35,423 nt of DNA from Chara braunii (lineage: Eukaryota > Streptophyta > Charophyceae > Charales > Characeae). The notes under the pieces are model-generated. The model did not search any database and was not told where the DNA came from. It was given only the letters and a program-made list of their open reading frames with translations. Below, piece after piece: positions 19,685 to 30,415 of the stretch (position 1 is the stretch's first letter; each line of letters opens with the position of its first letter). The translations under genes were made by a program, and so were the position numbers. The stretch spans positions 972,519-1,007,941 of the forward strand of contig BFEA01000049.1 of assembly GCA_003427395.1 (NCBI GenBank), written 5' to 3'.

Positions 19685-22600
19685 ATGCGAACAAACATAT
19701 CAAATTCAAAATCCACATTCAATGCAACTTTTGTGAGTGTGGTTTACCGCTGCATGGCGGTCTATTACTTTGGTTGTGTGCATACTGTTTGTGTCTTTCT
19801 ATCTATAACCATTTGTGACAATTGTGAAAAATCATTGCTCGAAAGCAAACGAGGTCAAGGCACTTTGCCAAAATTTGCAATCGCTAATCATTTTTTTATT
19901 GCAGAATTACCAAAATTTATACCACAACCTACGTGGCCAGAATTAATTTTAACAAATGTAATTACTATAATAGCACAAACAAGAGTCTTACGAGGTGGTC
20001 TACACCGAGCTATTCGATCTCACTTACTGCTGTTTGATGCAATTTATGGACCACCAGCAACATTATTACCTAGAGAAATTAATATCGATATTTTTTATAG
20101 AATTATTTTAACAAGCCTATTCACTGAACCACAACTTTTACAAATTAAAAAATATATATATTTAATTCGTCATTATGTTGTTCAAGAACTTTTATAATTT
20201 TCTAAATTGAACAATAAATATTATAAAGAAATACATATAGACGAAAATAAAATCAATGCCTTAGAAAACAATAATGGATAATTCATACCCACAATAGTTC
20301 ACAATCTTACAAAAGCTAAATCAAATTTAGTAGATAAAATAGAAAACGATGAACACTCAATTGCAAAAACAATAGATTCAACAAACGAAGAAATTAATAT
20401 AAAAAAAACAAAATTGTTCATAAAAACAATTGCTTCAACAATGAACATGACAGCAAAAGAACTAATTGACAATAAAGAAATTAAAAATATTCATTCTCAA
20501 ATTTATGTTATTCAATCATCGAATAAAATTAGTAATACAATCAATACAGATATTGATGCAAAAATGTTTATTCACCTTTTTCCATATGGACGTGGAAATA
20601 TTGGAGAATCAGATAGATATATTGATGTCTCAAAGTATGAATGCAAAAAACATTACTATTTTTTAAACCATCGAAAATTTGCAAAAGATTCATACTTTAT
20701 TTTAGTTATATTTGATAAAGAAGTTATTGAACGTGGTTATACCATGTCATACATCACATGCACAACCATCCCACAAATACAAGAACCCATACCAAATATA
20801 TCTCGAAAAGATTTAGAAATAGTTTTACAAAATAAATAACGATGACTATGTGGTCACGAACCTGTCGTTGTCAATGGCGCCGCACAAAAAATATTACATC
20901 ATATTGAATATGCCTCATCTTATGTTTGGCGCAGCAACTCAGAACGACGAATGCATCGTCAAAAACCTTTTGCAACATGGGATAAATTTGGTCAATCAAT
21001 AATTTTTGTGACATTAACTCCTAATACGGAAACAACTTTCACAATCGCCTCATATACAAGACTAACAAAAAGTAACAATTTTTTAAATAATTAAAAAAAA
21101 TATATATATATACCTATATTAGAAATAAAAAAGCAGGACTTCAAGATAATGTAGCTTCTGCATGATTGTTTAATAAATTGATAACAATATTTTTTAAACA
21201 TATTGCAGGATATGATAATACAATACAACCACCAACCATACAATGTGGACTATTTTGATATATTAATGTTTATCACGGAATGGTTGAAACACAAGGACGT
21301 GGTACATTACATTTGCATTGTTTTTTTTGGGTAAAAGATGCACCAGCAACAACTGCTGAGTATGAAAAATATATAAAAGACAAAAATGCAATTATCACAA
21401 ATATTAAACTATACAGACAATATATTTAAGAAAAATTTATCAACTGACGTCAATACTATACCTTGCCCAAAATGTAATAATATAGCAAGTTTTAAAATAA
21501 TTGATATACCCCTATTTACATTTAAAACACCTTTTCGAAAAAATCTACTAAACTTTAGTCCAATAGAACCAACTATAGCAAAAGGTTAATATTGTAAACA
21601 AGAAATAAATTCGCATTACAAAGCACGATCAGCATTGCTTCAAACATCAAAACAAAAAACTCTATCAAGAAAAAAATTCACCAAAATTTTTTTCTATTCA
21701 CCTTATAAATGATCTAATTTTTAAACATGAACTATATCAAGTACTATTGAATATGCCGAATAGTTTACAACAATTAAGTGATGATGAAAATGACCTTAAA
21801 CATAATAAAATTGCATTGATTCTTTTAACTCAAACACATCATTGGACACATACTCCTTCATGTGTCAAAAAATCACGAATTACTTATAACCCAAAAAGTT
21901 GTTGATATTTATACCCTCCCGCGCGTATAGAAAAAACAGTAATGAAAAACGATGGAATACAAATATGTCGACCATTTGGTCGTGAATACAGAAATAGTTT
22001 TAATGACATAATATTATCTACATTCAACGCAAATCATGACATACAAATTTTATTACGAGAACATGAGAATGCCGAAAGAATTTTTTATATAACTAGTTAT
22101 ACAGCAAAAGATCAACATCAAGTCGATAGCAATACAACTTTTGCTCTTGCTGCATTCGATGCCCGAACACAACGAGAAAATGAAGAAAAAAAAAATGAAC
22201 AACTTACAATGTGCACTGTACATTTTTCGACATAGTTTTGCATATAAAAGTCATTCATTTAAAAAATTGTCTATTAAACAAACATCAAAACAATTAACAA
22301 ACGACACTGAAATCGTTTGTAAAATTGAAAAAGAAAAAAAAAATTTATAAATCAACCACTAGATGATTGTATCTACAGACCATTAAAACTACACAAAAAA
22401 ACACCTATTTTTTTAAAAAAGCCCACAACATGAAAAACAATATATAGGACAACATAATATCCATATATACCAATAATACCATATAATAATAGAATATCTG
22501 ATTTCAAAAAATGTGAATCTGAAGATGCAAAAAACAAACACAATTAAGCAACTTTACTTTTTTTAAGTCATTCAAAAAAATAATTTTTCAATAAAATTCA

Positions 22601-24703
22601 ATGAAACCTGGTTTTCGGAATTTAAAATTTTTAATACACAAATGTCATCTTTTATCTTACAAATATACAATAACATGCAAGATTTTCATATTGCAAGAAC
22701 AAAAGTTTCAAAAGTACGAATTAAACGATTGTTACAAACAACAAAATCTGAAAACAATGAAAATACTAATAGTGATAATAGTTCAAATCATAGCGATTTT
22801 GAATTACCAAATAATTTTTCATCAGAACACAGTGAATATGATTTGTTTCATAATATCAACAAAGAAGATTTTTTTCAAAATTATGAAACAATACATACGA
22901 CAAATGATTGAACAATCCGTTGATATGTCCAGCGACAAAAAAACTTATATCAGAAAACGAATTTAAAAAAGTATTACAAACAACAAATATTATGCATCAG
23001 ACAGCGATATTGACAACACATGAATAAAAAATATTCTAAATTTTACTGAAAATCAAATTAAAATTTAAAGAACGACTAAAATAAATTACACATTCATTAG
23101 AAATTAGCTTAAATCAGATCCTCAAATAAATATTGATAAAAGTAATTATGTAATACCAAATATGAAAAAATTACAAAACAAACAAAAGTAACTCTTCTTG
23201 CAAATGCTTTAAATCATGAAAACATAAAATATAAAAAAAACAAACAAAACTCAAATACAAACAAATAATGACATAAACAATTATCCATCTATCTCTGAGA
23301 TATCACAAAAAATTAAACTCACAAACAACAACATATAGCATTTACATTAATCACAAAATCACTGTTATTAACTTTACAATTTACAAACAATTGATTTAGA
23401 AAGAAATGAAAAAATATCATTAGACCAAATGAAAAAATAAATTCAGAAAAAACAATTACTAATGTATCTTATTGGAGAAGGTAGAACCGGAAAATCACAC
23501 GTCGTAAATGCAATAGCGACATTTTGTAAACATTGAAAAAAAACAAAAGGAATTACAAAAACAGTTCTCATAGAAAAAATAACGGTTTCAATTAAAAGGC
23601 AAACTTTACATAATTGGATAGGCATACACAATCTTGATAAATCAAATGCAAATAATCAAACAACTACACAAATAGTTCAGGATTCAACACCGAACTTGTA
23701 TTATTACTTATAGATGAAGTCAGTATGCTAGGCGACGAAATGTTTATGCAAATAGATTACTCATTAAGAAAAGTTCGACAAATTGATTTGTCATTTGGTG
23801 GTATAGATATGGTTTGTTTATGAGATCATTTTGAAATATCACATGTACTATGAATTCTACTATATAAGAAACCATCTCTTGAATTAGCAGCCAAACCTTA
23901 TGATATTGAAGCATATGAGCTATGGTTATTATTTGAAACAATAGTAATATTCAATAATTGAATACAAACATTCGATTCAAAACAGACCCTGAATGGGGAA
24001 AAGGATGTAATAATGTTAGAAAACGGTTATTGACAAAATAATTTATAAATATAATAAATACACGACTGCTTTTGACTTCTTCAAACAAAAATTGGATTAA
24101 AGAAATTCGGTTAAAAGAACAAGAAAGCATACACAATGTTTTACAAGATAAATATGTATATAACAATGAAATAATAACAACAACTCAAGCATATGTTACT
24201 CCAGATAATGAAACTGTTACTGCACTCATTCGTACATACACTCAACACGTAAGTCAAATCTTTCCAAAATACCATTACCCAATCCGAATACTTCAAAACA
24301 AAACTAACGATGATATAAACTATATAATGTTACTTCCACATTACAAATTCAATCGATGTCCACCATATATTGATTTAATACTAGGTATGCCTATAATGTT
24401 CACACATAATATTGATATAAGAAGAGGTATAGCAAACGAAATATTTGCTTATTTACACTCAATACAATTCAATGAATCAACAAAATTCACCCATGTCAAC
24501 GATGTTGGATCGAATACTATAGTAAAATAGTACCAAACCAACAACCAGAAATAACATTTGTTCAACTTCTTTTTGAACAATTATTTGATAAACTTCCTAC
24601 AGACAATATAAATATGTCTGATAATATTTATCCCGTTTTAATTTCAAAATCTAAATGACAATCAAATTTTTTTCTACCAGGCTATATAAATAACCAACCT
24701 AGA
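19685..24703 (+). pseudogene. Helitron RepHel transposase, 5' part (decayed)
   Basis: A strongly AT-rich block encodes pieces of a Helitron Rep-helicase in order. The N-terminal DUF6570-like domain (19685-20197) has a CDNC pair and the block GPPATLLPREI. A Helitron-like N domain follows (20414-20839). The HUH motif, GRGTLHLH, is at 21295-21318. The paired catalytic tyrosines are YITSY (22086-22100). The PIF1-type helicase has Walker A GEGRTGKS (23474-23497) and Walker B LLLIDE (ending 23718), then blocks around DPEWGKGCNNVRKR (near 23990). Many in-frame stops, mostly TGA, and frame changes mean it cannot be translated as it stands. The protein would nick and unwind DNA for rolling-circle transposition. 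The style of the domains, especially the N-terminus, resembles Helitrons of oomycetes and fungi. The reading frame is cut at 24707 by the PLE insertion and resumes at 30416. The exact 5' terminus (TC) was not identified. Confidence 0.85.
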
Positions 24704-24707
24704 ACAT
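24704..24707. other. Target site duplication ACAT (left)
   Basis: ACAT occurs directly before the PLE and again at 30412-30415 directly after it. Taking out the PLE and one ACAT joins CCTAGA-ACAT-CTTATAAAG and restores the Helitron helicase frame. Confidence 0.75.
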
Positions 24708-25407
24708 GTGGATGTGGAAGATAATGATGCACAAGTACACAGAATGCACAAACTACACGTCACACAGTAGAAAATCCACACGGTGACAAGGTCGAATAGT
24801 CAACACCAAACCATAGTTCATCCAATCAAAGCCAAAAATCCCAGGAACCGCCTTCGTACCGCAAACCGACGACTACGGGCTCCTATCGATACTACCGGTA
24901 ACATCGATAGTCGCCGCATGGCCGAAAACCGAGAGGTCTACTACTAACTACAAACGATCTACTTATAGTACCGATAGCAACCAAACTGCGTAGCTAAGTC
25001 CTAAAAAATGGCCCCGAGGCATTGTCTATGCTCGGTCCAACAATGGAAAAAAACGTTGTCGTACTAACATCTCAAGCTACAGGTAACAGGTTCGAGACCC
25101 GGGTACAACACACTGTGAACTCTAATCGAAAGGTAATGANGGAAAAAAACGTTGTCGTACTAACATCTCAAGCTACAGGTAACAGGTTCGAGACCCGGGT
25201 ACAACACACTGTGAACTCTAATCGAAAGGTAATGATACTTCCCAAAGAACCGAAACTTCAACCGGTCCTAGGCTCACCAGTTCTCGGACCCCTGTTAAGG
25301 AGGGTTTTCTACGGTACCAGCCCAAAAAAAAAAACAGGAAAACACGGTACAAAACCAAGGGTAACTACAAAATGTCACACCCGGAGGAAAACCCTGTCCG
25401 AATACAT
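24708..25407 (-). repeat. PLE terminal direct repeat (pLTR), left
   Basis: Matches 29814-30415 almost throughout, from AAGATAATGATGCACAAGTA to GGAAAACCCTGTCCGAATAC. It is about 95 bp longer because an internal block is duplicated around a single N (25140). It contains an imperfect 28-nt palindrome at 24883-24910 and a pol III B-box-like GGTTCGAGACC on the plus strand at 25089-25099. The overlapping plus-strand ORF (25022-25432) is a by-product of the repeat and its duplication. Confidence 0.93.
25045..25235. repeat. 95-bp direct duplication flanking a single N
   Basis: 25045-25139 and 25141-25235 are identical and separated only by the N at 25140. The right pLTR has a single copy. This is most simply an assembly join of overlapping contig ends that were not merged. 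Confidence 0.9.
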
Positions 25408-25478
25408 ACCACAACAAACCAAGAAATCCTAGAGAAACACACAACAATAGCAAGAACGGTCAAACCAAACGAACAAAC

Positions 25479-28270
25479 TTAATACAGCAACTTATAAGTC
25501 AGTCTCCATATGGCATCTCGCTGAAAAGCGAAACTCTTGAGCACGCGCTGAAAGAACGCATCCGTGAAGTCTTTTAGGATGAACTCCCGTTGAACAGCCC
25601 GCACTCGATTCGGGATTTCAGATCGGATTGAGGTGTTCATATCGATCCGATGCAGGTAGCTTCCAAGAATGGCGCTCTTTTGCCTCTTACCACCCCAAGA
25701 AAAGTAGGACTGCCCATTCTGAATCACCAGCCTATTAGAAGTCCACAAGCAATCCTCATTCCTCGTCATTTGGATGCAACCCAGGTAGGGGTAGGTCTGT
25801 TGAACTCGAATCTGACATCCCAGAAACTCGAAGGCACCAGAATTATCACTAGTGCGTTTTAGTACCAGGTTGGCAAGATAACATTCCTCGAAAACATGTG
25901 AAATAGCAGAATCCTTCTCACCATGAGGCAAAGATATGATCAACAACACGTCATCGATCAAACACGTATTCCTCGAAAACAGCGCACCGCCCGACCGAGG
26001 CTGCACGTAAACTGGTATTCGACGAACGCACACATGATACACGCCAGAGGTGGGCTAGTGCTCTTGCCCATCGGGATACCCACAATCTGATGCAGTAGGA
26101 CTCCCGTGGTCCGGAAATACGTGTGACTCAGTTCCAAATACACAAAAGCCGGAACGTCCGCCAGATTCAATTTTCTCCAGTGATCCGCCCCGATAGAAAT
26201 GTCAAAGGAGGCATCCCTACCTCGGGAATTCACACGGACAAAACTTCTTCCTTTACTCAAATGGTGCTCAATCAACCAATCAACGACGCGACGAATATCG
26301 GCATGCGGTAATTTGGTAAACATTTCCTTAATATCAAAGGAATAAGATGATATCGTCCAATTCTCTCCTAATCTCATAAATCTTCGGTTAGCAGCATCCA
26401 GGCGGGAACTCAAAGTAGAGACTGCGGGCAAATTGAAATGCCAATGCCGTGGTATCGTGCCAAGCAAGTGGTTCAAAGCCCGGGCAACAACACGGGTCGT
26501 GCGCGCCATAGGTTCACAGAAGGACGGACAAATAGGTCGAAAACGACAGAGGTCCTTATGCTTAGGAAGAAGGTAAGCAAAACCGCACTTTCCGCCAGTC
26601 TTCCATCGTACAAAAGATCTCAGGCCAATAGCGCAAGCATCCCCACGGACCTCACCTAAGGTCACACCTTCAGAGTGGTTAACGATTCTGTAACCAGGAT
26701 TCAAAACAAAATTACTCAGCAAAGCCTCATAATAAATCAGAGGGCACATCACCATTGATTCCCACGGATTACGATCAACTGCAGAAATCACCAACCCATC
26801 AAAACGTTGTTTTGCCTCAGCAACAACACCCAAAGTCAAACACCGACTGCAGTTAGATGATGTGACAAAACATGATGTCAGGATGTCCCTACTAATGACT
26901 GGTAAAGGTCCATTCCTATTAGCCCAGGTAGCAAAAACATCGGTTGACTTATCACGCAACAGATTCAGTCGATTGGTCAAATGTGCACAGGGCACGTTCT
27001 TTGCATTGCACAGCAAAGAATGAATATCATCAAGGTCACTGAGTCGAACCAGCACATGCCCGTTCGATCGAGGAAGAGAAACACCCACACAAGTGCAGAT
27101 AAGCACAGAGCGTGTCGACAAACTACGCATATTGTGCAACAAGTCAACGACAGTGGGATACTTAGTCCCTACTATTCGAATCTTCCTTCGAGCACGGAGT
27201 AGAAAACAGCGAGGTAAGTCAAGGCGCATCAAAACATCATTGACCACCTTACGAAGCTCAGACACCTTTANTCGATCATCAAATCTAATACGAAAGATAA
27301 GATCAGCACAGAGGCTTAAACTGAAACGGTCCCGAAAGTTTCGTGCAAGCATTCTACGCATGTATTTTCTAGTGGATTTCCGAGAAAAATCCTTAACAGC
27401 ACGATACAAACGCAGCATAGTACGCATACTTCAATTAGAAGTGACAGATACCTGCTGAGGGTTTCGGAGGAAACCGATCAAGACTTTCTTAAAAAACCCG
27501 CACTTAGATGCCCATTTGCATACATGCAAGAAAGAAAAAAGTCCTCCCGATTGTAAGAGGTTCTTACAATCCTTAAGGCGGGTCGTGCCCTTATTTGTCA
27601 CAATCTTAGTCTCACCGAAAGTCTTCACGATCTTATTCCAGCGCGGTTCCCACACATTCCCACTCTGTACATGAAAATCCATACCGGTGTTACCGTTATT
27701 CAAGACGTTGTTCAGGAAAGCGAAGAAATCAACACACCAATCATCACAAGCAATACTGCGAAACCGAACAGATTTCCAAAGGGAAGCGTTAGGTTCACGA
27801 TGATCACTCAGTTTGACACGTTCTTTCCTTCCAGGTTTATTTGGCTTACTCCCGGTGTTAACCTTCCTACATTTGGATGTGTTAAGGAAAGGGGACGAGA
27901 GTTTAATATAAGTACTCTCCAGAATCGTAAGATCCCCACCGACAAGAATATCCACAGGAATCAGCACATAATTCCCAACCCCAAAAGATGTTAACTAGCG
28001 ACGAAAATGAGATCGGGTTCGCTTCTTATAGCAGTAAATGTGTTCCCTCCAGCGGACGTCTACGTCCCTCGTAGACTTGCCGACATACAACAATTTACAA
28101 AATGGCGAAATCCCAATGTACACACAGGAGCTAAGTCTAAGGAAATCGAGGCCATAACGATCATACAACTCCAACCACTTTGGAACACACTTAATAGCCC
28201 ATCGTATCTCACCTTGCAAAGCTAGCAACAGAAAAACCAAACGGAACAACCCATCGACAGATCTATTCAC
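25479..28270 (-). pseudogene. PLE ORF2: GIY-YIG endonuclease - linker - reverse transcriptase (broken)
   Basis: In minus order, 28270-27995 carries the N-terminal GIY-YIG with CVYIG and LYVGKST..VRWREH (VY and YVG in the GIY and YIG places). After one in-frame TAG (27997-27995), 27967-27431 is the linker (VWEPRWNKI). After one in-frame TGA (27433-27431), 27427-25958 is the RT: VDRNP..MVMCP, LLPKHKD..FRPICP, FDIKEMFTKLP (first catalytic Asp), VGIPMGKSTSPPLACI. A frameshift near 25990 then moves to the frame of 26042-25479 with LIDDVLLI (catalytic Asp pair), FLGCQI and the thumb-like end. The metal-binding acidic residues are present, but Leu replaces the aromatic residue of the usual Y/F-x-D-D box. 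The enzyme would nick target DNA with GIY-YIG and prime reverse transcription from it. No GIY-YIG follows the RT. An N lies at 27271. Confidence 0.88.
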
Positions 28271-29584
28271 AGTTTCAAATTCACATCGTTCGTGCGCAAG
28301 AAAACGACATAACTTCCATAGTTGTTGTACAGATAGGCCACATCACACATCACGTCCTGTGGCAGGTTCCACACTCTCGTCAACGCCGAGGTCCTCAGAG
28401 GCAACGACATCGATAACTTCGACGTTCGCTCCCGACGACCCCCGAAAGCCCGTTCGGTACGATAGTCTGCAATCTCGAAGATCGCATCGATCTTCTTATC
28501 ATAGTGCAAACCCTCATCTCGACAAATGTTTTGCAGTTCGGTAGCATCCAAGCTGTTAAGCTCCTTAAGCACCTCATTACCATAGCGGAGACGAGCAAGG
28601 GCCCCTTTGGCAGATGGGGTCAACACAACCGTTGTGGGACGTGCTGGTGAACGTGTTGGAGTATGGCGTTTCGAGATAGGTGTAGCGATCTTCTTCTTAT
28701 TCGCCTTAGGGGTCAGGCCCCCACCAACCTTCTTTGACTTCGACCCGGTCAAACGTCCCGTCAACTTCACCGGCTTCATAATTCCTTATTTCGGGGTTAT
28801 CTTCGCCGACAACTCCATAGGTGGACTTGGATCTTCAAAGACTGGTTTGGCGCCCCGCTTCCTCTTCTCCGAGATACATAGACGCTTCGTTCTTCGTTGA
28901 GCTTCTGCGGCACGCTCGTATCGTTGTCCTCACTGTGGACAGATGACGCCTCATTAGAGCCAGATGCATACGTAACCTTCTTCTTGCCTCGCGCGCAGCT
29001 GGGAGGAAAAACTGGCGCAATGACCTGGTACATGCGTTCAACCAGTCGATCTTCCAAGTCCCCAACCTGTATGGCGAGCTGCATGTTCATATCCTTCTGC
29101 ATCGCCGCACGTGCTTAGGCTTCCAGAACTTTCTTCTGCTTGGCTTTCAAAGCTTTCTTCTCGGCTCTATAATGTTCTTCCTCCCTTCGAACACATTCAT
29201 CCTCCTCACGTCTTTGTGCCTCCTCTTTCTCCAATTTCTTCCTCTTCTTGGCTTCACTCTTCTCTCGTGCGGCAGCATAGTGCTCCTCCATCACCACGAC
29301 ACTCTTACCGAGCTTCGCAACAATCTCCCGTAACTAAGGATTAAGATGCTGCGGAGTCTCCCTCCTTCTAGCATCATAGTTGCGTGGCGATCGTGAGCGT
29401 CTTGAGTCAGATGATGAAGGCGGTCGCGCATTCGATCGCCTGCTCCGGTTTGGGCACTGATTTGCATAGTGCCCAGCCTCATGACAAGCAAAACACGTAA
29501 GCAGCCTAAACGGTCTTCGTTCCCCACCATCATCTCGCATATCCCGCGGACGATCTCCTCGTTCGTGTTCACCTCACTCGTCAT
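28267..29584 (-). pseudogene. PLE ORF1: zinc knuckle, coiled coil, SAP-like motif (broken)
   Basis: From MTSEVNTNEE (29584) a frameshift leads to the frame with a CCHC knuckle, CFACHEAGHYANQC (about 29495-29454), followed by an Arg/Ser-rich stretch. After an in-frame TAG (29336-29334) comes a charged coiled coil (29297-29115). After a TAA (29117-29115) comes an acidic/Ser-rich segment (29102-28797). After a further frame change, 28779-28267 is a basic, Pro/Thr-rich segment ending in a SAP-like motif (ELQNICRDEGLHYDKKIDAI). Its TGA stop overlaps the first codons of ORF2, which lies in another frame. The architecture mirrors the remnant at 17785-19068. Likely role: nucleic-acid-binding, gag-like partner of ORF2 (inference). 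The number of breaks indicates a dead copy, or unrecognised introns. Confidence 0.72.
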
Positions 29585-29813
29585 GGTCGCGTGAGGCCAT
29601 CACGCCGTTCGTCCAAATTCGCCACACCAGCTGGTCGACAGCGCACAAGTGGAGTGTGGCAGCAGAACACCATCAACAAGTGCAAACGCCCTAACTCACG
29701 TATGACGCAGTACACCATCACGTTGCAGAAGGTCCAACATCAGTGAAATCGATGAAAACGATGAAAATCTCGTTCGTGCTCACTCCAGCCCGGCAAGGTT
29801 AACTCACGCAGTC

Positions 29814-30411
29814 CAATGAATGTGCAAGATAATGATGCACAAGTACACAAAATGCACAAAGTACACGTCACACAGTAGAAATCCACGCGGTGACAAGATC
29901 GAATAGTCAACACCAAACCAAAGTCATCCAATCAAAGCCAACAATCCCAAGAACCGCCTTTGTACCGCAAACCGACGACTACGGGCTCCTATCGATACTA
30001 CCGGTAGCATCGATAGTCGCAGCATGGCCAAAAAACAAGAGGTCTACTACTAACTACAAATGATCTACTTATAGTGCCGATAGCAACCAGAATGCGTAGC
30101 TAAGTCCTGAAAAATGGCCCCGAGGCATTGTCTATGCTCGGTCCAACAACGGAAAAAAACGTTGTCGTACTAACATCTCAAGCTACAGGTAACAGGTTCG
30201 AGACCCGGGTACAACACACTGTGAACTCTAATCGAAAGGTAATGATACTACCCAAAGAACCAAAACTTCAGTCGGTCCTAGGCTCACCAATTCGCGGGTC
30301 CCTCTTAAAAGGGGCTTTCTACGGTACCAGTCCAAAAAAACCCAGGACAACACAGTACAAAACCAAAGGTAAGTACAAAATGCTGCACCCGGAGGAAAAC
30401 CCTGTCCGAAT
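29814..30411 (-). repeat. PLE terminal direct repeat (pLTR), right
   Basis: Single-copy version of the left repeat. The 28-nt palindrome is at 29989-30016: arms CTATCGAT/ATCGATAG around CTACCGGTAG, with one mismatched pair. The small inverted repeat ACAACG/CGTTGT around GAAAAAAA lies further right. The repeat is GC-richer than the Helitron that surrounds the element. Confidence 0.93.
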
Positions 30412-30415
30412 ACAT
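30412..30415. other. Target site duplication ACAT (right)
   Basis: Second copy of ACAT. The Helitron codons for S-Y-K-V-Q-G-E-T start directly after it. Confidence 0.75.

Larger units (their letters stand above)
24708..30411 (-). mobile_element. Penelope-like retroelement (copy 2), near full length, with terminal direct repeats
   Basis: A 5.7-kb element with ~0.6-0.7-kb direct repeats at both ends (pseudo-LTRs, as known for PLEs) and two minus-strand coding regions: ORF1 (zinc knuckle, coiled coil, SAP-like) and ORF2 (GIY-YIG, linker, RT). The GIY-YIG lies N-terminal of the RT and none follows the RT, the permuted arrangement described for the Naiad/Chlamys type of PLE rather than canonical Penelope/Athena elements. 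A possible 4-bp target duplication (ACAT) brackets it. It sits inside the Helitron and is therefore younger than it. In-frame stops and at least one frameshift in ORF2 show that this copy is not intact, although single-base assembly errors are possible since isolated N bases occur at 25140 and 27271. Confidence 0.88.

Noticed and set aside
25081-25110. tRNA gene or pol III promoter in the pLTR
   Set aside because: GGTTCGAGACC fits a B box, but no A box lies at the tRNA spacing upstream and the arms do not fold.
24708-30411. LTR retrotransposon or endogenous retrovirus because of terminal direct repeats and a zinc knuckle
   Set aside because: There is no integrase, protease, RNase H, PBS or polypurine tract. 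The endonuclease is GIY-YIG and the RT motifs are Penelope-like, so the repeats are pLTRs.
29814-30411. Hammerhead ribozyme in the pLTR, as known in other PLEs
   Set aside because: I found no CTGANGA core with a matching GAAA arm on either strand by eye. A structural search (Infernal with the hammerhead models) would settle it.
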